A DNA stretch of 64,000 nucleotides from Stenotrophomonas nematodicola (lineage in GTDB: Bacteria > Pseudomonadota > Gammaproteobacteria > Xanthomonadales > Xanthomonadaceae): NCBI RefSeq assembly GCF_009467805.1, contig NZ_WIAY01000004.1:124001-188000 (forward strand), read 5' to 3'. The position numbers and the translations under genes were made by a program. Positions 18,734-27,426 of this stretch are shown here, in pieces (the first letter of the stretch is position 1; each line of letters begins with the position of its first letter). The notes under the pieces were generated by a model. It saw only the letters and a program-made list of their open reading frames with translations, was not told where the DNA came from and did no database searches.

Positions 18734-19033
18734 ATGTCCGCCCTCCCGCTGCTGTTGCCGCTGTTGCTTGGTATCGCCCCGCAGGACCCCGCACGGGTGC
18801 TCGACGGCGGCGCGCGCCAGCAGGACGCGGTACGCCAGGCGGTCCGCCAGGGCCGGTATGTGCCCCTGGAGCAGGTCGTCGCCGACGCGATGCGCCGCTA
18901 TCCGGGCACGCTGGTGGAGGTGGAGCTGGACGATGACCGCTACGAGATCGAGATTCTCGGTCCCAGCGGCGTGGTGATGGAGCTCGACTATGATGCCCGC
19001 AGCGGGCGCCTGCTGAAGATGGAAGAAGACTGA
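18734..19033 (+). CDS. PepSY-domain protein heading a two-component operon
   Basis: 99 residues. The N terminus (MSALPLLLPLLLGIAPQDP) is a short signal peptide or anchor. The remainder is one PepSY unit: AVRQGRYVPLEQVVADAMRR, GTLVEVELDDDRYEIEIL and ELDYDARSGRLLKMEED. It ends one base into the start of the response regulator, so the two are translationally coupled. In such operons the PepSY protein is thought to modulate the sensor. The ATG at 18734 is preferred over the TTG two codons earlier. Confidence 0.8.
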   Translation: MSALPLLLPLLLGIAPQDPARVLDGGARQQDAVRQAVRQGRYVPLEQVVADAMRRYPGTLVEVELDDDRYEIEILGPSGVVMELDYDARSGRLLKMEED

Positions 19034-19695
19034 TGCGGATCCTGCTTGCCGAGGACGACCCCCTGCTCGCCAGCCGCCTGCAGCGTTTGCTGGAGGACGC
19101 CGGTTACGTCGTCCTGCACAGCGCCGAGGGCCGCGCGGTGGAAGAACTGGGGCAGATCGAGGACATTGCCGCGGCGGTGGTCGATCTCGGTCTGCCCGGC
19201 CTGGATGGCCTGAGCGTGATCGAGCGCTGGCGCCAGGCCGGCCAGGGGTTCCCGGTGCTGGTACTGACCGCGCGGGCCCGCTGGCACGACAAGCTGGCCG
19301 GTTTCGACGCCGGCGCCGATGACTACCTGACCAAACCGTTCCAACCCGAAGAGCTGCTGCTGCGCCTGCGCGCCCTGATCCGCCGCAGCGCCGGCCACGC
19401 AAGCCCGCGCCTGCAGTGCGGGCCGCTGCTGCTGGACGTCAATGCCGGCCGCTTCGAGCTGGGCGGCGAGCTGCTGCACCTGAGCCCGCAGGAGCACCGC
19501 ATCCTCAGCTACTTCATGCATCACCCGGACATCGTGATCAGCCGGTCGCGCCTGGGCGAACACGTCTACGACGCGGGCTTCGACCCCGATTCGAACACGC
19601 TGGACGTGCTGATCGGGCGGATCCGCCGCAAGCTCGGCGCCGAGCTGATCCACACCCACCGCGGGCAGGGGTTCCGGCTGTCGGCCGCGCCATGA
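19033..19695 (+). CDS. OmpR/PhoP-family response regulator
   Basis: 220 residues. The receiver domain has the acidic pocket AEDDP, the phosphoacceptor Asp51 in AVVDLGLPGLDG, the threonine in VLTARAR and the lysine in YLTKPFQPEELL. The C-terminal winged helix (residues about 125-218) shows LSPQEHRILSYFMHH, SRSRLGEHVYD, TLDVLIGRIRRKLG and HRGQGFRLSA. It resembles the PhoP/QseB branch. It overlaps the PepSY stop by one base and the kinase start by four (ATGA), so the three genes form one operon. Confidence 0.9.
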   Translation: MRILLAEDDPLLASRLQRLLEDAGYVVLHSAEGRAVEELGQIEDIAAAVVDLGLPGLDGLSVIERWRQAGQGFPVLVLTARARWHDKLAGFDAGADDYLTKPFQPEELLLRLRALIRRSAGHASPRLQCGPLLLDVNAGRFELGGELLHLSPQEHRILSYFMHHPDIVISRSRLGEHVYDAGFDPDSNTLDVLIGRIRRKLGAELIHTHRGQGFRLSAAP

Positions 19696-21017
19696 CCAGC
19701 GGCTCGCTGCGCACCCGCCTGCTGCTCGCCGGCGGACTGGGGTTGATTCTGGTTTCGGCCGTGGCCACCTGGTGGCTGGGCGCGATGTTCGAGCGCTCGG
19801 CGCGCGCAGCGATGGACCAGCGCCTGGGCAACGAACTGATCGCGGTGCTGGCACTGGCCGAAAGCGACGCGCAGGGCGGCCTGCAGCTGCGCCGGGCACT
19901 GTCGGACGAGCGCTACCAGCGGGTGTTCTCCGGCACCTACTGGCAGGTGCAGGATGCCAAGGGCCAGCCGCTGGGCCAGTCGCGTTCGCTGTGGGACGAT
20001 ACCCTGCTGACACCCGCCACGCTGCGGACCGGCCCAGCGCAGGCCTACGACACCACCGGGCCGCTGCAGCAGCCGCTGCGCGCCCTGGCGCAGCAGGTGA
20101 CATTGCCGCGCATGTCGACACCGCTGCAGGTGGTGGTGGCCACCGACCGCAGTGAACTCGACGCCCAGGTCAGCGCGTTCCGCAAGCGCACCGCGCTGGC
20201 CCTGGCCGTGCTGATCGCCCTGTGGTTCGCGGTGCTGGTCACCCAGGTGCACTACGGCCTGCGCCCGCTGTCCGAGCTCGGCCGCATTGCCGGGCAGGTG
20301 CGCAACGGCGAACAGGTGCGCTTCCCGCAGCAGGGTCTGGTCAAGGAAGTCGCCCCGCTGGCGGCGCAGCTCAACGATCTGCTCGACCACCATGCACGCA
20401 TGGTGCTGCGCGCGCGCCGCAGTGCCGAGGATCTTGCCCACGCCCTGAAGACCCCGTTGACCGTGCTCGCCACCGAGGCCGAAAGCGAGGGCAGCGACTG
20501 GCGGCAGACCCTGCGCAGCGAAACCGCGCGGATGCAGGCCAGCATCGAGCGCTACCTGGCCGCCGGCATCGGTGCGGACAGCCAGCAGCGGACGCCGGTG
20601 GCGCCGGTGCTGGCCAGCCTGTGCGGGCTGATGCAGCGCGTGCACGTCGGGCGCGAGGTGTCCTTCCACTACGATCCGGACGCGCAGGGGCTGTTCGCCG
20701 GCGCGCGCGAAGATCTGGAGGAAATGCTCGGCAACCTGCTCGACAACGCCGGCAAATGGGCCGCGCATCGGGTGGAGGTGACCGTGGCGCACATCGGCAA
20801 CCGCATGCGCATCGACGTGAACGACGACGGCAGCGGCCTGCCCGAGGACGATCTGGCGCGCGCGCTCGGCCGTGGCGTGCGCCTGGACGAACGCATGCCC
20901 GGCAGCGGACTGGGCCTGGCGATCGTGGCCGATATCGCCGAGAGCTACGGCGGTACGCTGGTACTGCGCAATGGACATCCCGGCCTGCGCGCGACGTTGA
21001 CACTGCCCGCAGGCTGA
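19692..21017 (+). CDS. Sensor histidine kinase, PhoQ/QseC-like
   Basis: 441 residues. Membrane helices at about residues 10-30 and 166-187 enclose a periplasmic sensor region of roughly 135 residues. HAMP-like linker, then the phosphoacceptor in EDLAHALKTPLTVL (His about 249). The ATPase part has the N box NLLDNAGKWAAH, the G1 box DDGSGLPEDD and the G2 box SGLGLAIVADI. Partner of the response regulator at 19033. With PepSY proteins on both sides, the signal is likely sensed at or outside the inner membrane. Confidence 0.9.
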   Translation: MTSGSLRTRLLLAGGLGLILVSAVATWWLGAMFERSARAAMDQRLGNELIAVLALAESDAQGGLQLRRALSDERYQRVFSGTYWQVQDAKGQPLGQSRSLWDDTLLTPATLRTGPAQAYDTTGPLQQPLRALAQQVTLPRMSTPLQVVVATDRSELDAQVSAFRKRTALALAVLIALWFAVLVTQVHYGLRPLSELGRIAGQVRNGEQVRFPQQGLVKEVAPLAAQLNDLLDHHARMVLRARRSAEDLAHALKTPLTVLATEAESEGSDWRQTLRSETARMQASIERYLAAGIGADSQQRTPVAPVLASLCGLMQRVHVGREVSFHYDPDAQGLFAGAREDLEEMLGNLLDNAGKWAAHRVEVTVAHIGNRMRIDVNDDGSGLPEDDLARALGRGVRLDERMPGSGLGLAIVADIAESYGGTLVLRNGHPGLRATLTLPAG

Positions 21018-21042
21018 GCGACGGGATACGGCGGCGCTGCCC

Positions 21043-21366
21043 TCACCTGCCTGCGTGCATCCACCAGCAGTCGATGGCATCCAGCACGATGTGCACGATC
21101 AACCCGATGCCGAACAACCGCGTCTTCTTTGGCACGCACAGCCCGGCATACACAGCGATTGCCGGCGCGGTGTGCAACGGATGGAAGCCGATGCTGCAGC
21201 GGTTGGGGGCGTAGATCGGGTCGGCCAGCAGGTGGTCCAGGTCGATGATCCAGCCCAGCAGCAGCAACAGCCATGCCGAGGCGAACCGCTTGCGCCAGAA
21301 CAGCCACGCCAGCAGCGCCGGCACGGCGGCATGCAGCAACAGGTGAATGATGGCGCGGCTGCTCAT
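21043..21366 (-). CDS. Small membrane protein, DUF6122 / YbcI-like
   Basis: 107 residues with three hydrophobic stretches (AIIHLLLHAAVPALLAWLFW, SAWLLLLLGWIIDLDHLLAD and IGLIVHIVLDAIDCWWMH). Conserved histidine/aspartate clusters IIDLDHLLADP, GFHPLHT and VLDAIDCWWMH recall membrane-bound metal-dependent hydrolases of the YbcI kind. No substrate is known. It converges on the sensor kinase and lies 43 bp downstream of the speA stop, on the same strand as speA. Confidence 0.7.
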   Translation of the reverse strand: MSSRAIIHLLLHAAVPALLAWLFWRKRFASAWLLLLLGWIIDLDHLLADPIYAPNRCSIGFHPLHTAPAIAVYAGLCVPKKTRLFGIGLIVHIVLDAIDCWWMHAGR

Positions 21367-21409
21367 CGTGCCGCCGCGCCACAGACCCGGATGCGGTGGA
21401 CCGCGCCGA

Positions 21410-23299
21410 TCAGACCAGCGGCTCGTCGGACAGGTAGGTATAGCCGGTCAGACCCGCTTCCAGCGCATCGGACAGCTCCTGCGCACGCGCCGGCGACAGG
21501 TTCGCCGCCGCCACGCGTGCGGCATAGCTCGCGCGCAGATCGGCCAGGCTGTAGCCCACGTAGTCCAGCATCACATCGGTGGTATCGCCGCGTCGCTGCT
21601 GGGTGATGGCGTAGCCATCGGCGTCGGCCAGCACTTCCACCGCGTCGGTGTCGCCGAACAGGTTGTGGATGTCGCCCAGAATCTCCTGGTACGCACCGAC
21701 CATGAAGAAGCCGATGCGATAGCTCTCGCCTGGATTCATCGCGTGCAGCGGCAGCGAGCTGTCCAGGCTCTCGTTTTCGACATAGGTCTTGACCATGCCG
21801 TCCGAATCGCAGGTCATGTCGGCGATGATGCCGCGGCGTGCCGGCTGCTCGTTCAGGCGCTCGATCGGGACGATCGGGAACACCTGGTCGATCGCCCATG
21901 CATCGGGGATCGACTCGAACACGCTGAAGTTGACGAAGTATTTGTCCACCAGCCGCTCGTTCAGCTCGTCCAGCGCCGGGCGATGGCTCTTCTCGTCATA
22001 GCTCAGGCGCGCGCGCACGGCGTGGGCAATGGCATAGAACAGGTCGTCGATGCGCGCACGCTGCGGCAGGTCGATCTGGCCCAGCGCGTAGCTGGACAGG
22101 CCTTCGGCATGGAAATGCTGGGCTTCCTGGAACAGTTCCACCGCCGGGCGCTCGTCGAGCTCGGCATGGATCTCGCGCAGGTGGCGGATCGCCGCCGGCT
22201 CGTCATCGTGCTGGTCCGGCACACGGCCTTCCTGCGCCTCTTCCACCTCGGACACGTTGGCGATCAGCACCGCATGGTGCGCCGTCATCGCGCGGCCGCA
22301 TTCGGTGACGATGCGCGGCGGGGTCAGGCCGTGCTCCTCGCAGGCGTTGGCCAGCGGCTGCACGATGTTGCTGGCGTAGGAGTTCAGCCCGTAATTGATC
22401 GAGCAGAAGCTGCGCGAGCGGGTGCCTTCGTAATCCACGCCCAGGCCACCGCCCACGTCCACGTGGGTGATCTTCGCGCCCAGGCGCGACAGCTCCACGA
22501 AGTAGCGGGTGGCCTCGCGCATGCCGTTGGCGATGTCACGCACGTTGGAGATCTGCGAGCCCATATGGAAATGCAGCAGGCTCAGGCAGTCGGCGTATTC
22601 GGTGTCGCGCAGCGACTTCCACAGGTCCAGCAGCTGGCGCGGGGACAGACCGAACTTGGCCTTGTCGCCGCCGCTGTTCTGCCACTTGCCCGCACCCAGC
22701 GAGGCCAGCCGCATGCGCACGCCCAGGCCCGGCTTGACGTCCAGCGCCTTGGATTCCTCCAGCACCAGCTTCAGCTCGGATGGCTTTTCGATCACGATGA
22801 AGGTCTGCAGGCCCAGCTTGCGCCCGATCAGGGCCAGCCGGATGTACTCGCGGTCCTTGTAGCCGTTGCAGACGATCAGCCCACCCGGGCGCGACAGCGC
22901 CAGCACGGCCATCAGTTCCGGCTTGCTGCCCGCTTCCAGGCCGAAGCCCTCGCCGTGGTGGCTGGCCAGGGTGCCCGCCACGCCGCGGTGCTGGTTGACC
23001 TTGATCGGGTACACGGCGGTGTAACCGCCCGGGTACTCCCAATCGGCCTGCGCCTGGGCGAAGGCCGCCTGCAGCTTGCCCAGCCGCTGGCCCAGGATGT
23101 CCGGGAAACGCACCAGCAGCGGCAGCTTCGCGCCGGCCTCGCGGGCGGCGTCGACGATTTTCGGCAAGGACACCACCGGGCCGTCCTGGCCAGTCGGTCT
23201 CACCACCATGTGTCCTGCCTGATCCACGTCGAAGTAACCATCCGCCCAATGCGGAATCGAGTAGGTCTTGCGGGCTTGGTCGAGGGACCAATCGGTCAT
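21410..23299 (-). CDS. speA: Biosynthetic arginine decarboxylase
   Basis: Pyridoxal-phosphate enzyme converting arginine to agmatine, the first step of one putrescine route. 629 residues, close to E. coli SpeA (658). The PLP lysine is in TAVYPIKVNQHRGV near residue 95; further landmarks are GLEAGSKPELMAVLAL, GMRLASLGAGKW, LLHFHMGSQISN, VDVGGGLGVDYEG and RIVTECGRAMTAHH. The ATG at 23299 gives the family start MTDWSLDQARKTYSIPHWADGY minus the last two residues. It is divergent from speE across a 189-bp region with a perfect inverted repeat. Agmatine-processing genes are not in the window. Confidence 0.93.
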   Translation of the reverse strand: MTDWSLDQARKTYSIPHWADGYFDVDQAGHMVVRPTGQDGPVVSLPKIVDAAREAGAKLPLLVRFPDILGQRLGKLQAAFAQAQADWEYPGGYTAVYPIKVNQHRGVAGTLASHHGEGFGLEAGSKPELMAVLALSRPGGLIVCNGYKDREYIRLALIGRKLGLQTFIVIEKPSELKLVLEESKALDVKPGLGVRMRLASLGAGKWQNSGGDKAKFGLSPRQLLDLWKSLRDTEYADCLSLLHFHMGSQISNVRDIANGMREATRYFVELSRLGAKITHVDVGGGLGVDYEGTRSRSFCSINYGLNSYASNIVQPLANACEEHGLTPPRIVTECGRAMTAHHAVLIANVSEVEEAQEGRVPDQHDDEPAAIRHLREIHAELDERPAVELFQEAQHFHAEGLSSYALGQIDLPQRARIDDLFYAIAHAVRARLSYDEKSHRPALDELNERLVDKYFVNFSVFESIPDAWAIDQVFPIVPIERLNEQPARRGIIADMTCDSDGMVKTYVENESLDSSLPLHAMNPGESYRIGFFMVGAYQEILGDIHNLFGDTDAVEVLADADGYAITQQRRGDTTDVMLDYVGYSLADLRASYAARVAAANLSPARAQELSDALEAGLTGYTYLSDEPLV

Positions 23300-23330
23300 T
23301 TCAGTGGGCCTGGTTGGTAAAAAAGGGGGT

Positions 23331-23370
23331 GCATGATAACGCCTATATGGCGACAGCTCCGTTATCATGC
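23331..23370. promoter_or_regulatory. Perfect 11-bp inverted repeat between speA and speE
   Basis: GCATGATAACG at 23331-23341 and CGTTATCATGC at 23360-23370 are exact inverse complements with an 18-bp spacer. Each arm contains TATCAT, a fair -10 element for outward transcription, so the element may be a symmetric divergent promoter, a dimeric repressor operator, or both. The arms sit 32 bp from the speA start and 119 bp from the speE start. Confidence 0.55.
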
Positions 23371-23384
23371 GCGCCCGCGCCCGT

Positions 23385-23436
23385 GCCCAGGTCAGAACCT
23401 GAACGGGCCGACCCGTCCGGATGTGGCTAGTGCCAC
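23385..23436 (+). promoter_or_regulatory. Hairpin-rich leader upstream of speE
   Basis: Two stems can be drawn in the probable 5' leader of speE: CAGGT-CAGA-ACCTG (23388-23401), extended by GCC/GGC pairing, and GTGGC-TAGT-GCCAC (23423-23436). The speE ATG is at 23489. No match to a riboswitch class I know; recorded as a possible structured leader. Confidence 0.3.
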
Positions 23437-23488
23437 GCGGCCTCCGCCGCCAGCCCGGCTCCAACACCCCGAACAGGACCGTTTCTCC

Positions 23489-24343
23489 ATGACTGACAAC
23501 AACAACTGGTACATCGAGCACTTCGAGCGCACCGGCTCGGCCATCGGCTACCGCCTGACCGGCAAGCTGGACGAAGTGCAGTCGCCGTTCCAGAAGATCG
23601 AGATCTTCGCGACCAGCGACTGGGGCAACCTGATGACCATCGATGGCGCCATCATGCTGACCAGCAAGGACAACTTCTTCTATCACGAGATGATCAGCCA
23701 CCCGGTGCTGTTCACCCATGCCGCGCCCAAGCGCGTGGTGATCATCGGCGGCGGCGACTGCGGCACCCTGCGCGAGGTGCTCAAGCACCCGGGCGTGGAG
23801 AGCGTGACCCAGTGCGACATCGACGAGCAGGTCACCGTGATGGCCCGCAAGCACTTCCCGGAACTGTGCGAGTCCAACGATGACCCGCGCGCCGAGCTGA
23901 TGTTCGATGACGGCGTGGCCTACATGGCCAACTGCCCGGCCGGCAGCGTGGACGTGGTGATCGTCGATTCCACCGATCCGGTCGGCCCGGGCGAAGGCCT
24001 GTTCAACAAGGCCTTCTACGAGAGCTGCTTCAAGGCGCTCAAGGACGACGGCATCCTGGTGCAGCAGTCCGAGTCGCCGCTGATGCAGCTGGACCTGATC
24101 AACGAAATGCGCACCGAAATGGGCAAGGCCGGCTTCGGTTCGTTCAAGACCCTGCCGTTCCCGCAGCCGTGCTACCCCACCGGCTGGTGGAGCGTGACGC
24201 TGGCGCGCAAGGGCCAGAGCAGCTTCGACTTCCGCCAGGCCGATTCGGCCTCCAAGTCGTTCGATACGCTGTACTACACCGCCGCGCTGCATACCGGCGT
24301 GCTGGTCACCCCGCCGTTCGTCGCGGCCGCCCTGAAGGGCTGA
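23489..24343 (+). CDS. speE: Spermidine synthase
   Basis: Aminopropyltransferase making spermidine from putrescine and decarboxylated S-adenosylmethionine. 284 residues. Landmarks: VQSPFQKIEIFATSDWGNLM, DGAIMLTSKDNFFYHEMI, the nucleotide-binding GGGDCGTLREVLKH, DIDEQVTVMARKHFPEL, and the catalytic VIVDSTDPVGPGEGLF. The start at 23489 gives MTDNNNWYIEHFERTG. Placed back to back with speA, so the two ends of the polyamine pathway may be controlled together. A strong bidirectional terminator follows 53 bp after the stop. Confidence 0.94.
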   Translation: MTDNNNWYIEHFERTGSAIGYRLTGKLDEVQSPFQKIEIFATSDWGNLMTIDGAIMLTSKDNFFYHEMISHPVLFTHAAPKRVVIIGGGDCGTLREVLKHPGVESVTQCDIDEQVTVMARKHFPELCESNDDPRAELMFDDGVAYMANCPAGSVDVVIVDSTDPVGPGEGLFNKAFYESCFKALKDDGILVQQSESPLMQLDLINEMRTEMGKAGFGSFKTLPFPQPCYPTGWWSVTLARKGQSSFDFRQADSASKSFDTLYYTAALHTGVLVTPPFVAAALKG

Positions 24344-24353
24344 TGCGTTGGAC

Positions 24354-24370
24354 GCCGACCGTTGGTCGGC
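24354..24370. repeat. SMAG-like palindrome
   Basis: GCCGACC-GTT-GGTCGGC, a perfect 7-bp stem just after speE. This sequence type is the commonest form of intergenic repeat in Stenotrophomonas as I know it. Confidence 0.6.
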
Positions 24371-24395
24371 TCTGCCGGTGGCCTGTGGCCCAACA

Positions 24396-24425
24396 AAAAC
24401 CCGCGCTGGCAACAGCGCGGGTTTT
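24396..24425. terminator. Bidirectional rho-independent terminator between speE and lpxO
   Basis: Perfect 13-bp stem AAAACCCGCGCTG / CAGCGCGGGTTTT with a GCAA loop. A-tract and T-tract flank it on both sides, so it works for speE rightward and lpxO leftward. Confidence 0.85.
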
Positions 24426-24434
24426 CTGTGTCCG

Positions 24435-24465
24435 GTAGTGCCAGGCCGCTGACCGGCCCCCCCCC
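24435..24465. repeat. GTAG-headed repeat ending in a nine-C tract
   Basis: GTAG (24435-24438) leads TGCCAGGCCGCTGACCGGC, an imperfect SMAG-like palindrome, which runs into nine consecutive C (24457-24465). The tract is 13 bp beyond the lpxO stop and non-coding. Confidence 0.45.
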
Positions 24466-24478
24466 AGGCAGCAAGGCC

Positions 24479-25384
24479 TCAGATCGCCCAGATCCCCGCG
24501 ATCACCGCCACCACCAGGCCCCACTTGATCACCTGGTAGGCCACCACACTGCGCTCGCGCAGCGCCTTGGCCTTCAGGCGCACCTTGTAGACGCCGCCAA
24601 AGGCCTTGTTGACGCCACCGGTGGGATCGCCCGGCAGGTTCGGCGAGGCGCCACCGGCCAGCAGCGTGGACGCCACCGCACGGTTGAACAGTCCCGGCAG
24701 GCCGAAACGCAGCGGGCGGGCGATGTCGCAGAACAGGATCACCCGGTCGTCCGGCGTCTCATTGTGCGCATGGTGGATGTAGGTTTCATCGAACATCATC
24801 CACTCGCCGTCGCGCCAGCTCTTCCTGATGCCGTCCACTTCGATGTAGCAGGCGTCATCGTTCGGCGTTGCCAGGCCCAGGTGCAGGCGCAGCGAGCCGG
24901 CAAAGGGGTCGCGGTGCGGGCGCAGCTCGCTGCCCGAGGGCAGCTGGGCGAACATCGCCGCGCGCACGTCCGGCAGCGACTCCAGCAAGGCGGTGGTCTT
25001 CGGGCACAGCGTCCTGGCCGACGGGTGCGACGGGCCGTACCACTTCAGGTAGAAACGCTTCCAGCCGCGGCGGAAGAACGAATTGAAGCCGGCATCGTTG
25101 AACGTGCTCGACGCAGCGATCTTGTCCGCATCGCGCAGCGCCAGCGCTTCGTCGCGGATCATCTGCCAGTTCTCGCGCAGCGGTTCGAGCTGCGGGAACG
25201 CCTTGCCCGGGTCCAGGAACGGCGTGGTCGGGACCTTGGAGAACATGTACATGATCACGTTGATCGGAGCCATGAAGCTGGAATGGTCCAGCAGCTGACG
25301 CGACCAGCGCGCACGCACCTTGCCGCGGTAATGGATGTACAGCACGCAGGCGATGAACAGCACGGCCAGCACAATCTTGATCAT
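24479..25384 (-). CDS. lpxO: Lipid A 2-hydroxylase (aspartyl/asparaginyl beta-hydroxylase family)
   Basis: Fe(II)/2-oxoglutarate dioxygenase that adds a 2-hydroxyl to a secondary acyl chain of lipid A. 301 residues: N-terminal membrane helix (MIKIVLAVLFIACVLYIHY), a positively charged stretch, then the dioxygenase fold with iron ligands in LRPHRDPFAGSLRLHLGL (residue about 158) and the second His in DETYIHHAHNET (about 203), and RVILFCDIARPL for 2-oxoglutarate. A C-terminal membrane helix (VIKWGLVVAVIAGIWAI) ends it. GGAGGAA precedes the ATG at 25384. Divergent from a kinase gene that may also act on the LPS core. Confidence 0.88.
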   Translation of the reverse strand: MIKIVLAVLFIACVLYIHYRGKVRARWSRQLLDHSSFMAPINVIMYMFSKVPTTPFLDPGKAFPQLEPLRENWQMIRDEALALRDADKIAASSTFNDAGFNSFFRRGWKRFYLKWYGPSHPSARTLCPKTTALLESLPDVRAAMFAQLPSGSELRPHRDPFAGSLRLHLGLATPNDDACYIEVDGIRKSWRDGEWMMFDETYIHHAHNETPDDRVILFCDIARPLRFGLPGLFNRAVASTLLAGGASPNLPGDPTGGVNKAFGGVYKVRLKAKALRERSVVAYQVIKWGLVVAVIAGIWAI

Positions 25385-25895
25385 CAGTGTTCCTCCGGCA
25401 GGGCCGGACCTGAAATGGGGGGACGGGGCACGGGAGAATCCGGCACCGGCAAGGCGGCAGGGGGCGGGGACGTGCCGTAGAGGGGCGGCCGCCAATGTCG
25501 CAATCAACAGCGTATGGTCGGCAGCGCCTGCGTCGGGGTCAAGCGGGCCTCGCCTCCGGTTCAGCGTGCCGGGGGCCGACAGCGCCCTGGACTTGGCCGA
25601 TGTCCAGCGCTGCCGACACCGATCCGCATCCGGCGCCGGGCCGGCGCGCGCCCGATGCCCCCTGCGGGCGGAGGCTGCAACCGGCTGATCCACAAACGAT
25701 TTATTTCCAATTGAGACATTTTTGTCCGCGTCTGCGTGACGAACTGTTCTACGCCCGCCTACGACATTTCTCCGACAAACGCTGGATTGGTGTACTCGCC
25801 AGTACTAAAATTAACGAAATCTTTAGTTCCCGCCTTAGACAGCAGCACCGGTACGCCTGACGCATCGCGCCGACCGCCGGGTCGCCCAGACCCCC
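25385..25895. other. 511-bp divergent region between lpxO and the RIO-like kinase
   Basis: No convincing gene. The right half (about 25690-25860) is much richer in A+T than its surroundings, which suggests promoters. It holds ACTAAA (25804-25809) and TTTAGT (25822-25827), an exact inverted repeat with a 12-bp spacer, and GACATTTTTGTC near 25708, a second small palindrome. Either could be a regulator site. Confidence 0.4.
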
Positions 25896-26546
25896 ATGAA
25901 CAATTTCGTCTCCCCGTGTGTCGATGACACCGCCCCCGCCGAGCTGCTCAAGCGCGGCGAACGCCTTCTCGAACCCGACGTCTACCGCACCTGCCTCAAC
26001 GGCCAGCCGGCGGTGGTCAAGGACTACACCCGTTACCGCGGCACCCCGCTGTCGCTGCTGGCGCGCCTGCTGGTGCGCCGCGAAGCGCGCATCCTGCAAC
26101 GCCTGAGCGGCTGGAAACACGCCCCGGCCCTGCTCGGCACCATCGGTGGCCTGGCCCTGGGCATGGAGTTCATTCCCGGCCAGACGCTCAGCGCCGCCCA
26201 GTCGGTGGGGGTCGAGGTGTTCGAACAGCTCCAGTACGCCCTCAGCCGCCTGCATGCGGCCGGCATCACGCACAACGACCTGCACGGCACCAATGTGATG
26301 GTCAGCGGTGGCGTGCCGGTCCTGGTCGACTTCACCTCGGCATGGCGCAGCCCGCGCTGGCTGCCGGTGCACCCGGTCTCGCGCCAGTTGCGCCGCAGCG
26401 ACATGAAGAACCTGCTGAAAATGCGCCAGCGCCTGACCGGGCTGAAGCCCACGCCCTCACAGGCCGCGCTGGTGGCCGACCCGCGCTGGGTGGCCAGCCT
26501 GCGTGTGGGCTGGAAGCGCTTCTATCGCTGGTTCAAGTCGGCCTGA
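25896..26546 (+). CDS. RIO/Kdo-kinase-like small-molecule or LPS kinase
   Basis: 216 residues, a minimal protein-kinase-like fold. Landmarks: lysine in GQPAVVKDYTRYRG (ATP), MEFIPGQTLS, the catalytic loop THNDLHGTNVMV (His-x-Asp...Asn) and the metal-binding VLVDFTSAWR. C-terminal tail is basic and aromatic (VGWKRFYRWFKSA). It resembles the RIO1-like and LPS-core kinase families (WaaP, KdkA). Being divergent from lpxO supports, but does not prove, a role in lipopolysaccharide phosphorylation. Also annotated in relatives simply as a serine/threonine kinase. Confidence 0.75.
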   Translation: MNNFVSPCVDDTAPAELLKRGERLLEPDVYRTCLNGQPAVVKDYTRYRGTPLSLLARLLVRREARILQRLSGWKHAPALLGTIGGLALGMEFIPGQTLSAAQSVGVEVFEQLQYALSRLHAAGITHNDLHGTNVMVSGGVPVLVDFTSAWRSPRWLPVHPVSRQLRRSDMKNLLKMRQRLTGLKPTPSQAALVADPRWVASLRVGWKRFYRWFKSA

Positions 26547-26581
26547 GGGCCGGTTGCCGGGCAGCGTCTGGCGTTATGAGC

Positions 26582-26600
26582 TGCCGGGCAGGGCCCGGCA
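26582..26600. repeat. SMAG-like hairpin abutting the PII gene stop
   Basis: TGCCGGGC-AGG-GCCCGGCA, a perfect 8-bp stem. The next three bases are the minus-strand TAA of the PII gene, so read leftward the repeat head GTAATGCCGG supplies or overlaps the stop. Confidence 0.6.
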
Positions 26601-27338
<738 letters not shown>

Positions 27339-27426
27339 CTACCCCCGGGTGCGGCAAGCGCTGATGGAACACACCGGCACGCACGGCCATTGTGGCCGGT
27401 ATGACCGATGACTCGAACGCACACCG

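Noticed and set aside
21347..23320. A 657-codon plus-strand open frame opposite speA
   Set aside because: speA on the minus strand carries all the family motifs; the antisense product is composition-driven.
24457..24465. The nine-C tract as a phase-variation switch for lpxO
   Set aside because: It lies 13 bp beyond the lpxO stop codon and so cannot change the frame; an effect on mRNA stability is possible but unsupported.
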